Of a stretch of DNA of 64,000 bases, positions 32,829 to 40,799 are shown in pieces; position 1 is the first letter of the stretch; the number at the start of each line of letters is the position of its first letter. The stretch spans positions 7,440,001-7,504,000 of the forward strand of contig NZ_CP107960.1 in assembly GCF_036077095.1 (NCBI RefSeq), written 5' to 3'. The position numbers and the translations under genes were made by a program. The notes below the pieces were generated by a model. The model ran no database searches. It was not told the origin of the DNA and was given only the letters and a program-made list of their open reading frames with translations. Origin of the DNA: Streptomyces sp. NBC_00376. GTDB taxonomy: Bacteria; Actinomycetota; Actinomycetes; Streptomycetales; Streptomycetaceae.

Positions 32829-32959
32829 GCGGAGCCACGCTAGCCGGATGATGGCCGGCCGCTTGTGACGCAGAGCACTCCGTGCCGCTCGATCTCGATG
32901 GAACGGACCCGGCGCGGGGCCGGGTCGGTGTGGGGATTGTCAGGCGATCGGTTCCGATA

Positions 32960-32991
32960 TATCGTTGAAGCATCGCGACAGATCAACGATA
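32960..32991 (+). promoter_or_regulatory. Palindromic PadR-type operator
   Basis: TATCGTTGA (32960-32968) and TCAACGATA (32983-32991) are perfect inverted 9-mers separated by 14 nt, ending 1 nt before the AAGGAG ribosome site of the PadR gene. ATAT(N)nATAT-like dyads at this place are typical of PadR autorepression. Confidence 0.75.
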
Positions 32992-33005
32992 GAAGGAGTA
33001 GAGCG

Positions 33006-33638
33006 ATGCGTTCACATGGACACGGGCAAGAGTTCGGACATGGGCGTGGACACGGGCACTGCGGGCCCGGTCATCAGGGGCGTGGTGAGTTCGAGGGGCG
33101 GCGGGCGGCCTTCGGGCAGTTCGGGCCGCCGTTCGGGGGTGGCCCCTTCGGCGGTGGCCCCTTCGGGGGTGGGCGTGGTCGGGGCGGCGGTCGGGGGAGG
33201 GCACGGCGTGGTGACGTACGCGCTTCGATCCTGGCGCTGCTCAAGGACCGGTCGATGCACGGGTACGAGATGATCCAGGAGATCGGCGAGCGCAGCGGCG
33301 GGGCCTGGCGGCCCAGTCCGGGCTCGGTCTACCCGACCCTTCAACTGCTGGAGGACGAGGGCCTGATCGTCAGCGCGAGCGAGGGCGGCAAGAAGCTGTT
33401 CACGCTCACCGACACCGGCCGCGCCGAGGCGGAGTCGGGGCCCGAGGCGCCCTGGGAGGAGGCCGGGCGCGGTGTCGACTGGGAGAGCGTCAATGAGATC
33501 CGGCAGGCCGGATTCGGCCTGATGGAGGCGTTCGGCCAGGTCTGGAAGACCGGCTCGGCCGATCAGCGGGAGAAGGCTCTCACGGTCATCAATGACGCCC
33601 GGAAGAAGCTGTATCTGATCCTTGCCGACGAGCACTGA
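33006..33638 (+). CDS. PadR family regulator with His/Gly/Arg-rich N-terminal tail
   Basis: 210 aa from the ATG at 33006 with AAGGAG 7 nt upstream. Residues 1-67 are low-complexity: His/Gly repeats (HGHGQEFGHGRGHGHCG), then PFGGG repeats and an RGG-like GRGRGGGRGRARRG. The PadR winged helix starts near 70 (VRASILALLKDRSMHGYEMIQ, PSPGSVYPTLQLLEDEGLI) and a C-terminal dimerization helix follows. It probably represses itself through the palindrome just upstream. The tail could bind metal or nucleic acid; that is inference. Confidence 0.85.
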   Translation: MRSHGHGQEFGHGRGHGHCGPGHQGRGEFEGRRAAFGQFGPPFGGGPFGGGPFGGGRGRGGGRGRARRGDVRASILALLKDRSMHGYEMIQEIGERSGGAWRPSPGSVYPTLQLLEDEGLIVSASEGGKKLFTLTDTGRAEAESGPEAPWEEAGRGVDWESVNEIRQAGFGLMEAFGQVWKTGSADQREKALTVINDARKKLYLILADEH

Positions 33639-33672
33639 GCCCCTGGGTGTGGTTGCCCGTGGGCGTGGTGCC

Positions 33673-33703
33673 AAGGGCCTCGCGGCCGAGCCGCGAGGCC
33701 CTT
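33673..33703. terminator. Bidirectional terminator
   Basis: A perfect 14-bp stem AAGGGCCTCGCGGC / GCCGCGAGGCCCTT with a 3-nt loop, between the convergent PadR and SRPBCC genes. Confidence 0.85.
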
Positions 33704-33721
33704 TCCGTCGGCCGGGTGGTG

Positions 33722-34153
33722 TCAGGCGACGATGAGCCCGCCCAGTTTGCGCAGTGACTCGACGAGCGCGGCCGTCGCCGAGTCCTTGAGCTTTCCGGCC
33801 ATCAGGGAGACCGCGGCGCCGGTGAACTCCCCGTCGATGCGGACCGTGGTCGCGTCCCCGTCGGGGGTCAGCGAGTAGCGCATGGCCAGGTTGACGCCCA
33901 TCGGGCCCTTGCCCTTCGTGGTCAGCAGGCGCGCGGTCTCCAGTTCCGCCACCGTCCAGGTCACCTCGGCCGGGAAGCCCATGAGCTTCATGTTCTCCTC
34001 GTAGGTGGCGGCGAGTTCGAGTGTCGCCGGACCGCCCTTGGGGAAGCTGGTGTGGGTGGCGTTCCACTGACCGTACGCGGTGAAGTCCGTCAGCTGGGCC
34101 CACACCTTCTCGGCCGGTGCTTCGATGCGTGCCTCTGCACTGACTTCGGCCAT
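33722..34153 (-). CDS. SRPBCC (START-like) family protein
   Basis: 143 aa with the START/Bet v1 pattern: ARIEAPAEKVWAQLTDFTAYGQW at the N-terminus, a central beta sheet, and a long C-terminal helix (MAGKLKDSATAALVESLRKL). The family binds hydrophobic ligands in a cavity; CoxG and polyketide cyclase relatives are in the same superfamily. Ligand unknown. It is a single gene. Confidence 0.8.
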   Translation of the reverse strand: MAEVSAEARIEAPAEKVWAQLTDFTAYGQWNATHTSFPKGGPATLELAATYEENMKLMGFPAEVTWTVAELETARLLTTKGKGPMGVNLAMRYSLTPDGDATTVRIDGEFTGAAVSLMAGKLKDSATAALVESLRKLGGLIVA

Positions 34154-34214
34154 GTGACCACCCCTTCTCGGCGGGTTACGGTGTCGCGGAACGTAGCCGC
34201 AGTGGCCGGAACAT

Positions 34215-34436
34215 TCAATACTGATGAACTGTCAGATCTATGTGGCCGTTCCCGTCCGCTCCCGCGCGCCAGATCAGAGCGGCGTCGAACCGGTCGAAGG
34301 CGCGGGGGTGCGGACCGTCGTCGTGGCAGTGGAACGCGGCCCAGAAGAGGTCGGCGCGCAGCGCGTCGGCCGGGGCGTGGACCCGGTACACGTACTCCCG
34401 TCCGTCGAGTGCCGGCAGGGCGACCAACCAGGACAC
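34215..34436 (-). CDS. Small hypothetical protein
   Basis: 73 aa from the GTG at 34436 (VSWLVALPALDGREYVYRVH), with AAGGGAG about 10 nt upstream. Third codon positions are almost all G or C in this frame, and the peptide looks like a folded protein (LFWAAFHCHDDGPHPRAFDRF). The frame continues upstream to 34583 with poor composition, so an upstream truncation cannot be excluded. No recognised family. Confidence 0.5.
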   Translation of the reverse strand: MSWLVALPALDGREYVYRVHAPADALRADLFWAAFHCHDDGPHPRAFDRFDAALIWRAGADGNGHIDLTVHQY

Positions 34437-34681
34437 GTACGCGGGCTCCCTTCCGGCTGTGGCATGGAGGTATGGCCTGTGGGACGTCCAGGGGTGGTTT
34501 CCGGTTGCCTGGGGAGCGCGTGGCAAGGCGGCGCGCGCCCTTTTCGCCGATCGGATCCGGAAATGGCGAGATCTCATCCGCAAGGAGGAGAAACCGTTCG
34601 GGTGTGCCCAACTTGCGTGGGATGCCTGGATGGGCCCATCCGGGGATGTATTCGCGCTCCGGGCCTGATGGGGTGAGAGAT

Positions 34682-35272
34682 GTGCAGAACCGGACGCCGC
34701 GGATCCCCCAGCAACCCGTACCGAACCGCGCCGAGCTCGACGCCAGACTGGCCGTGGAGCTGGCCGCCGTGGTGACGGGCGCCCGCAGGCGTGCGCTGCG
34801 CGACGGCGACCGGCAGATCGACACGGCGCATCTGCTGCACTCCCTCATCGAATCGGACCCCGCGGTGCGGGCGGCCTTCGAGGGCGGACCCCAGCTGGCC
34901 AGGGTGCTCGGCTACCTCGTCCAGCGCAGTATCGGATACGGACTCCGCTGGCAGGGTTCGGTCGAGGACTCCGGTGCCGTCCCGGTCGTCCCGGACCCGG
35001 GGGTCGTCGTGCGGGGCACGGATCCCGTCGTCCGGGGCACGGGGATGGAGGGCTGGTCGCCCTCGGCCGCTTCCGCGATGGCCGGGGCGCTCGACCGGGC
35101 GGAGTCGCGCGGCGACGTACGGGCGCGAGGGCTCGATCTGCTCGCGGCACTGGCCTCGGACCACGAGTGCCGGGCCGTGGAGGTGCTGGTACGGGGCGGG
35201 GTCGACGCGGACCGGCTCGCCGCCCGGGTCGCGGATGTTGCCGGGCAGGGCGTGCCGGAGGGCGGAGTCTGA
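34682..35272 (+). CDS. Clp N-terminal repeat domain protein
   Basis: 196 aa, GTG start. Two Clp-N (ClpR) repeats: residues about 20-80 (ARRRALRDGDRQIDTAHLLHSL) and 120-180 (SAASAMAGALDRAESRGDVRARGLDLLAAL), separated by a Pro/Val-rich linker. There is no AAA+ ATPase domain, so it is a stand-alone Clp-N protein, possibly an adaptor or decoy for ClpC/ClpA partners (inference). An in-frame GTG nine nt upstream is an alternative start. Confidence 0.75.
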   Translation: MQNRTPRIPQQPVPNRAELDARLAVELAAVVTGARRRALRDGDRQIDTAHLLHSLIESDPAVRAAFEGGPQLARVLGYLVQRSIGYGLRWQGSVEDSGAVPVVPDPGVVVRGTDPVVRGTGMEGWSPSAASAMAGALDRAESRGDVRARGLDLLAALASDHECRAVEVLVRGGVDADRLAARVADVAGQGVPEGGV

Positions 35273-35409
35273 GCGTCCGGCCCTGGGAGTAGATGGGGCG
35301 GCCGGTGTGGAGCCGTCCGGACGGGCGGTGTGGAGCCGTCCGCCCGGCAGCGGGCCTGTCAGGGGTGACCGGGGGTGACGCCCCTGACCGCAGCTGTCAT
35401 GATGGGCCG

Positions 35410-36468
35410 ATGCACGCGTCTCAGGGGAGAAGCGCCAGCCTGGGACTAGCCCTGGCCTCGGCGTTCGCATTCGGTGGTTCAGGGGTGGCGGCCAAGCCGC
35501 TGATCGAGGCAGGGCTCGATCCGCTCCATGTGGTGTGGCTGCGGGTGGCGGGCGCGGCGCTGGTCATGCTGCCGGTGGCCTGGCACCATCGGGATCTGGT
35601 GCGCAGCCGGCCGGTTCTGCTGCTCGGCTTCGGGCTGCTCGCCGTCGCGGGTGTGCAGGCCTTCTACTTCGCCGCGCTCTCCAGGATCCCGGTCGGGGTC
35701 GCGCTTCTCGTCGAGTACCTCGCGCCCGCGCTCGTGCTCGGCTGGGTCCGGTTCGTCCAGCGAAGGCCGGTCACCCGGCGGGCCGCGGTCGGTGTGGTGC
35801 TCGCCGTCGGCGGACTGACGTGCGTGGTCGAGGTCTGGTCGGGGCTGAGCTTCGACGTGGTCGGGCTGCTGCTGGCGCTCGGTGCCGCCTGTTGTCAGGT
35901 CGGCTACTTCGTTCTGTCGGACCAGGGGAGTGCGGACGGCGCGGACGGTGTCGAACCGCCGCATCCGGTCGGGGTCATCGCGTACGGGCTGCTGATCGGC
36001 GCGGCCGTTCTCACCGTGGTCGCACAGCCCTGGGGCATGGACTGGTCGGTCCTGGGCGGCACGGCGGGCATGGACGGCACGGATGTTCCGGCCTGGCTGC
36101 TGCTCGTCTGGATCGTGCTGCTGGCGACCGTGATCGCGTACGTCACCGGGGTGATCTCGGTGCGGCTGCTCTCACCCGCGGTGGCGGGCGTGGTCGCCTG
36201 TCTCGAGGCGGTCATCGCCACGGTGCTCGCCTGGGTGATGCTCGGCGAGCACCTGTCGGCGCCCCAGCTCATCGGCGGTGCCATGGTGCTGATCGGTGCC
36301 TTCATCGCCCAGTCGTCGACACCGCGGACGCACTCGGGGCCCGTCGCGTCGGGACCGGGCACGGGGGCCGCCGAGGTGTCGGGCGTCGGCCGGACTGCTG
36401 CCGCAGGTCCGGTTGCCGGTCGTGCCACTGCCGAGGGGGAGTTGTCCGCCGGTCGCGCCGCTACGTGA
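35410..36468 (+). CDS. EamA family (DMT) transporter
   Basis: 352 aa with ten predicted transmembrane segments in two EamA repeats (ASAFAFGGSGVAAKPLIEAG; AVIATVLAWVMLGEHLSAPQ) and a hydrophilic, Gly/Ala-rich C-terminal tail. Metabolite export across the plasma membrane; substrate unknown. The start at ATG 35410 fits the first helix. Upstream, at 35303-35342, the 17-mer CGGTGTGGAGCCGTCCG occurs twice. Confidence 0.85.
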   Translation: MHASQGRSASLGLALASAFAFGGSGVAAKPLIEAGLDPLHVVWLRVAGAALVMLPVAWHHRDLVRSRPVLLLGFGLLAVAGVQAFYFAALSRIPVGVALLVEYLAPALVLGWVRFVQRRPVTRRAAVGVVLAVGGLTCVVEVWSGLSFDVVGLLLALGAACCQVGYFVLSDQGSADGADGVEPPHPVGVIAYGLLIGAAVLTVVAQPWGMDWSVLGGTAGMDGTDVPAWLLLVWIVLLATVIAYVTGVISVRLLSPAVAGVVACLEAVIATVLAWVMLGEHLSAPQLIGGAMVLIGAFIAQSSTPRTHSGPVASGPGTGAAEVSGVGRTAAAGPVAGRATAEGELSAGRAAT

Positions 36469-36543
36469 CGTCCCACCCGTGATGGCGGCGGGTGACGGGC
36501 GGGCCGCCTCCCGGTGGCGGGCCCGCACGTCACCCGGTGTGCG

Positions 36544-37242
36544 TCAGAGTGCGGTGATGTAGTCCGGCACGCCGATCGCGGGGTCGAGGTCGTCCGAGGG
36601 CAGCGGCGTCGCATAGCCGCGGGCGAGCGGGACGACACCTGCCCAATGGGGGAGCGCGAGGTCGCGGGGTTCGTCGTTGGGGCCGCCCGTGCGGATCTTC
36701 GCGGACACCTCCCGCAGGTCCAGCCGGATCACCGCGGTCGCGGCGAGCTCCTTGTCGTCGGCGGGCCGGGAATCGGCGGACCGGCCGGGCACCACATGGT
36801 CGACGATGGCGTCGAGTGCGGTCCGCCGCTCCCGGGGATCGGTGACCGTGTGCGCGACGCCGTGGACCACCACGGAGCGGTAGTTGATCGAGTGGTGGAA
36901 GGCGGAGCGGGCCAGCACCAGTCCGTCGACATGCGTCACCGTGAGGCACACGGGCAGACCGGGGTCGGTGCGGCCCGCCTCGCGCAGCGGACGGGAGCCC
37001 GTCGAGCCGTGTACGTAGAGCCGGTCGCCGATCCGGCCGAAGAGCGTCGGCAGGACGACGGGCGCGCCGTCATGGACGAAGCCGAGGTGGCAGAGGTATG
37101 CCTCGTCGAGTATCGAGTGGACCACCTCCCGGTCGTATGACGCCCGTTCACGGGAACGGGTCGGGATGGTGCGCTCGGTCGGCTCGTAACCGCCTGCTGC
37201 GGCGTCCGGGGTCGTGGTCTGCGGCGCTGCGGTGTCCGACAT
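36544..37242 (-). CDS. Pyridoxamine 5'-phosphate oxidase family (FMN-binding) protein
   Basis: 232 aa from the ATG at 37242, which has GGAG close upstream; ATG 37254 is an alternative. Split-barrel flavin-reductase fold: ILDEAYLCHLGFVHDGAPVVLPTLF, YVHGSTGSRPLRE, LVLARSAFHHSINYRSVVVHG. The family includes PNPOx-like and heme- or F420-binding proteins. Divergent from a MocR regulator, 35 nt apart, so it is the likely target of that regulator. Confidence 0.82.
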   Translation of the reverse strand: MSDTAAPQTTTPDAAAGGYEPTERTIPTRSRERASYDREVVHSILDEAYLCHLGFVHDGAPVVLPTLFGRIGDRLYVHGSTGSRPLREAGRTDPGLPVCLTVTHVDGLVLARSAFHHSINYRSVVVHGVAHTVTDPRERRTALDAIVDHVVPGRSADSRPADDKELAATAVIRLDLREVSAKIRTGGPNDEPRDLALPHWAGVVPLARGYATPLPSDDLDPAIGVPDYITAL

Positions 37243-37270
37243 TGCGTACTCCATTGCACTAGTGCATAAT
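37242..37270 (+). promoter_or_regulatory. Shared promoter/operator of the PNPOx-MocR pair
   Basis: Plus-strand promoter TTGCGT (37242-37247), 17-nt spacer, CATAAT (37265-37270). The perfect 12-bp palindrome TGCACTAGTGCA (37255-37266) overlaps the spacer and -10. The predicted start point coincides with the GTG at 37278, so the MocR mRNA is probably leaderless. Placement fits autorepression by MocR together with control of the divergent gene. Confidence 0.65.
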
Positions 37271-37277
37271 CTTGTTT

Positions 37278-38609
37278 GTGCTAGGAGAGTATCGGATTGT
37301 TGGGCGGCGCGCATCGGAGATTGCCGCCAGTGTGGAGCGCGGGGTCGGCTCCGGTGAGCTCGAACCAGGCCAAGTGCTGCCTCCCATGCGGGAGTTGGCG
37401 GATCGGTTGGGGGTCAACCCGAATACGGTGGCGGCCGCCTACCGCACGCTCCGCGAGCGCGGGGTGATCGAGACGGCGGGGCGCCGGGGCAGCCGGGTTC
37501 GGCCGCGTCCCGCGAGTACGGCGCGTGGTTCGCTCCGGGTCGAGGCGCCGGCGGGCGTCCGGGACCTGGGCGCGGGCAACCCCGATCCGGAGCTGCTGCC
37601 CGCGCTGGGGGATGCCTTCGCGGCGGTCGCGCAGGAGTATGCGCGGCAGCCCGGGATGTACGGGCAGGCGCCGGTGGACCCGGAGTTCGCCGCGCTCGCC
37701 CGTGCCGCGCTGGATGCGGACGGGGTGCCGGCCGGGCCCGTGGTCGCGACCTCGGGATCGCTGGACGCGATCGAGCGCGTTCTCGTCGCGCACCTCAGAC
37801 CCGGCGACGCGGTGGCCGTCGAGGACCCCGGCTGGGGCAGCATGCTGGATCTCGTACCGGCGCTGGGGCTGCGTCCCGTGCCCGTCGCGGTCGACGACGA
37901 CGGGCCGGTGCCCGACGCCGTGGAGAAAGCGCTGAACGCCGGTGCCCGCGCGCTCGTGGTCACCGGCCGCGCGCAGAATCCGACCGGGGCGGCCATCACC
38001 GCCGGACGCGCCTTCGAGTTGCGCGGAGTCCTCGCCGGACACCGCGGCGTACTCCTGATCGAGGACGACCACGGGCACGGCATCGTCGATCTGCCGCTCC
38101 ATCCCCTGTCCGGTGCCACGGACCGCTGGGCCTTCGTGCGGTCCGTCGCCAAGGCGTACGGGCCGGACCTGCGGGTCGCCGTGCTGACCGGTGACCGGGT
38201 CACGGCCGACCGGGTGGCGGGGCGCCAGCGGCTGGGCCCCGGCTGGGTCAGCAGACTGCTGCAACGGGCCGTGGTGCACCTGTGGACCACGGGCGCGGTC
38301 GATCCGGGGGAGGTGGCGCGGGCGTACGCGAAGCGGCGGGACGGTCTCGTGCGGGCGCTGGCGGAGCGGGGCGTGGCCGCCCACGGGCGCAGCGGGATGA
38401 ATGTGTGGGTGCCGGTCGGCGACGAGACCGGTGTCGTGGCGAGGCTGCTGCACGCCGGCTGGGCCGTGGCGCCCGGGGCGCGGTTCCGGCTGGCCGCGCC
38501 CCAGGGAATCCGGCTCACCGTCTCGTCGCTCGCCGAGGACGAGATCGGACCACTCGCGGATGAGGTGGCGGCAGCGGCGGGACCGGTGAAGCCGCTGACC
38601 TACGGATGA
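37278..38609 (+). CDS. MocR/PdxR-type GntR regulator with aminotransferase domain
   Basis: 443 aa from GTG 37278 (TTG 37272 in frame lies too close to the -10). GntR winged helix at 10-75 (PPMRELADRLGVNPNTVAAAYRTL), linker, then a fold-type I aminotransferase domain with a PLP-lysine-type segment (AFVRSVAKAYGPDLRVAVLTGD) and GRAQNPTGAAI. MocR proteins sense PLP or amino-acid adducts. The neighbour is a PNPOx-family gene, consistent with vitamin B6-linked control, although the exact ligand is unknown. It overlaps the next convergent gene by 10 nt. Confidence 0.88.
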   Translation: MLGEYRIVGRRASEIAASVERGVGSGELEPGQVLPPMRELADRLGVNPNTVAAAYRTLRERGVIETAGRRGSRVRPRPASTARGSLRVEAPAGVRDLGAGNPDPELLPALGDAFAAVAQEYARQPGMYGQAPVDPEFAALARAALDADGVPAGPVVATSGSLDAIERVLVAHLRPGDAVAVEDPGWGSMLDLVPALGLRPVPVAVDDDGPVPDAVEKALNAGARALVVTGRAQNPTGAAITAGRAFELRGVLAGHRGVLLIEDDHGHGIVDLPLHPLSGATDRWAFVRSVAKAYGPDLRVAVLTGDRVTADRVAGRQRLGPGWVSRLLQRAVVHLWTTGAVDPGEVARAYAKRRDGLVRALAERGVAAHGRSGMNVWVPVGDETGVVARLLHAGWAVAPGARFRLAAPQGIRLTVSSLAEDEIGPLADEVAAAAGPVKPLTYG

Positions 38610-39694
38610 TCCCCGGCTCTGATCCCGGTCCTGGCGCCGGCCCTGATCCCGGACCCGGCTTCGGTCCTGGTCCCGGAACCGGTCCCGGCTCCGCCGCTGG
38701 GTGCCCGGCCGGTGGATGCCCGGCCGCCCCGGGCCCTGCTCTGGGTGAGGGCGGCGCCCGCCAGGACCACGAGGGCGCCCACCGGAGTGTTCCAGCTCAG
38801 CTGCTCGCCGAGCACGATCACCCCGGCGGCGGTGGCGATGACCGGGATGAAGTAGGTGACCATCTGCGCGGTCGTCGGCCCGACCTCCGCCACCAGGCCG
38901 TACTGCACCAGGACCGCGAGGCCGGTGCCGAGCGCACCGAGGGCGACCACTGCCAGGGTCGGGAGCAGCGGGAACCCGTCGGGGGCCGAGGTGAACAGCG
39001 GGGTCACCAGGGCGATCTGCGCCGTGCCCAGGAAGAGCTGGCTGCCGGTGAGCGCCAGCGTCGACGAGCCGCTGCCCGCCAGCGTCCGGCGGACGTAGAT
39101 CCAGCCGATCGGATAGCTGAGGGAGGCGAGCAGAGCCATCGCCGTGCCGCCGAAGTCCAGCCCGGAGAAGCCCTGCCAGGCGCCCAGCACGGTCAGCACG
39201 CCGAGGAAGCCCAGCCCGAGTCCGGCGACCCGGCGACGGGTCGGCCGGTCCTCGGAGAGCGCGACGAGCGACAGCGCCATGCCCCACAGGGGCGATGTCG
39301 CGTTGCAGATGCCCGCCAGAGTCGACGGAATGGTCAGCTCGGCATAGGCGAAGAGCGAGAACGGAAGCGCGTTCAGGAAGAACGCGGCGACCGCCAGGTG
39401 CCCCCATGTGCGGGCACCCCGGGGCAGCCGCTCGCGCCGGACCGCCATTGCGACGGCCAGCACCGCGGTGCCGGACAGCAGACGGCCCAGGGTGACCTGG
39501 AACGGGGCGTACCCCTCGGTGCCGACCTTGATCAGCAGGAAGCTGAAGCCCCAGATGAGCGAGAGCGCCCCGAAGCGGATGCGCCAGTCCAGCGCCGGGC
39601 GGGCGGCGGGCGCCACGGGCGGGCTCGGGGCGGCGGACTCGGTGGCAGGCGTGGTTCCCGGTGCGGTGGTTCCCGGTGCGGCGGTGGCGCTCAT
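38600..39694 (-). CDS. EamA family (DMT) transporter with low-complexity tail
   Basis: 364 aa, ten predicted membrane segments in two EamA repeats (SLIWGFSFLLIKVGTEGY; VIVLGEQLSWNTPVGALVV). The last 45 residues are degenerate Gly/Thr/Arg repeats (AGSGIRAGARTGIRAG) encoded by imperfect CCCGGTCC-type DNA repeats. Divergent from a LysR gene that probably controls it. Substrate unknown. Its 3' end overlaps the MocR stop by 10 nt. Confidence 0.83.
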   Translation of the reverse strand: MSATAAPGTTAPGTTPATESAAPSPPVAPAARPALDWRIRFGALSLIWGFSFLLIKVGTEGYAPFQVTLGRLLSGTAVLAVAMAVRRERLPRGARTWGHLAVAAFFLNALPFSLFAYAELTIPSTLAGICNATSPLWGMALSLVALSEDRPTRRRVAGLGLGFLGVLTVLGAWQGFSGLDFGGTAMALLASLSYPIGWIYVRRTLAGSGSSTLALTGSQLFLGTAQIALVTPLFTSAPDGFPLLPTLAVVALGALGTGLAVLVQYGLVAEVGPTTAQMVTYFIPVIATAAGVIVLGEQLSWNTPVGALVVLAGAALTQSRARGGRASTGRAPSGGAGTGSGTRTEAGSGIRAGARTGIRAGDHP

Positions 39695-39767
39695 GGGTCA
39701 ACGATGGCGGCCCTGACCGCGTAGGACAAGCGAGACTTTGTGCGGGTGTCTGCGTAGCATTGCTTAC

Positions 39768-40676
39768 ATGTTGAATCTGGAGCGCCTGCGTACCCTGGAC
39801 GCACTGGCCCGGCACGGTTCCGTGGGCGGCGCCGCCGAAGGGCTGCACGTGACCACGTCGGCGGTCTCCCAGCAGATGGCGAAGCTGGAGCGGGAGGTTG
39901 GGCAGCAGCTACTGGCCAGGAACGGGCGCGGCGTCCGGCTCACCGACGCAGGCCGGCTGCTCGCCGACCACGCGGCCCGGATCCTGTCCCAGGTCGAGCT
40001 CGCCCAGTCCGACATCGAGGCACAGCGCGGTGAGGTGGTGGGCGAGATCCGGCTCTCCGCCTTTCCGACCGCGGCACGCGGACTCTTCCCCGCCGCGCTC
40101 CGCGCGCTGCGCGGCGACCACCCCGAACTGCGCGTACGTACCCGGGAACTGGAGCCCGAGGACGGAATCCGTGCGGTGATCAGAGGCGACATCGACCTCG
40201 CGGTGGTGCTGGACTGGAGCAATAAGCGGCTGCCCGTGCCCGCCGGCCTGGCCAAGGCCGAACTCCTGGACGACGCACCGGACATCGCGATGCCGGCCGG
40301 CCATCGGCTCGCCGACCGGGACCAGGTGGACCTGGAGGAGTTCGCCGACGACGACTGGGTCTCCTGGCCCGAGGGCGAATTCTGTTACGACTGGCTGATG
40401 TTCACCCTCCGCTCCAAGGGCATCGAACCGCGCATCGCGCACCTGGCGGGCGAGCATCACACCCAACTCGCCCTGATCGCTGCCGGGATGGGCGTCTGTG
40501 TGGCGCCGAGGCTGGGCCGCGGTCCGGTACCCGACGGGGTGCGGCTCGTGCCCGTACGGCAGAAGATGCGACGTCACGTCCACGCCGTCTGGCGTACCGA
40601 CGCGGACCGGCGTCCGTCGATCAGGGCCGCGGTGGCCGCCCTGCGCGCGGCGGGGCTGGAGCTGGACGCGCAGTGA
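39768..40676 (+). CDS. LysR family transcriptional regulator
   Basis: 302 aa from ATG 39768. N-terminal winged helix (LRTLDALARHGSVGGAAEGLHVTTSAVSQQMAKLE) and a two-lobe effector domain (GEIRLSAFPTAARGLFPAAL, LALIAAGMGVCVAPRL). Divergent from an EamA exporter over 73 nt, the classic arrangement for a LysR protein that regulates its neighbour. Effector unknown. Confidence 0.88.
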   Translation: MLNLERLRTLDALARHGSVGGAAEGLHVTTSAVSQQMAKLEREVGQQLLARNGRGVRLTDAGRLLADHAARILSQVELAQSDIEAQRGEVVGEIRLSAFPTAARGLFPAALRALRGDHPELRVRTRELEPEDGIRAVIRGDIDLAVVLDWSNKRLPVPAGLAKAELLDDAPDIAMPAGHRLADRDQVDLEEFADDDWVSWPEGEFCYDWLMFTLRSKGIEPRIAHLAGEHHTQLALIAAGMGVCVAPRLGRGPVPDGVRLVPVRQKMRRHVHAVWRTDADRRPSIRAAVAALRAAGLELDAQ

Positions 40677-40799
40677 GCCACGGCCATCGGCCCGGTGTGC
40701 GGGGGATTACCCCAGCACCGGGGTCCACCGATCGGTGGACGGCAAGTTCAACCTGACACCTCTGTCCGTCAACTGCCCTGTTCAACAAGGCTTTCGGGC

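Noticed and set aside
34052..34676. Plus-strand frames across 34.05-34.68 kb
   Set aside because: The minus-strand 73-aa frame has the expected third-position G/C bias; the plus frames do not.
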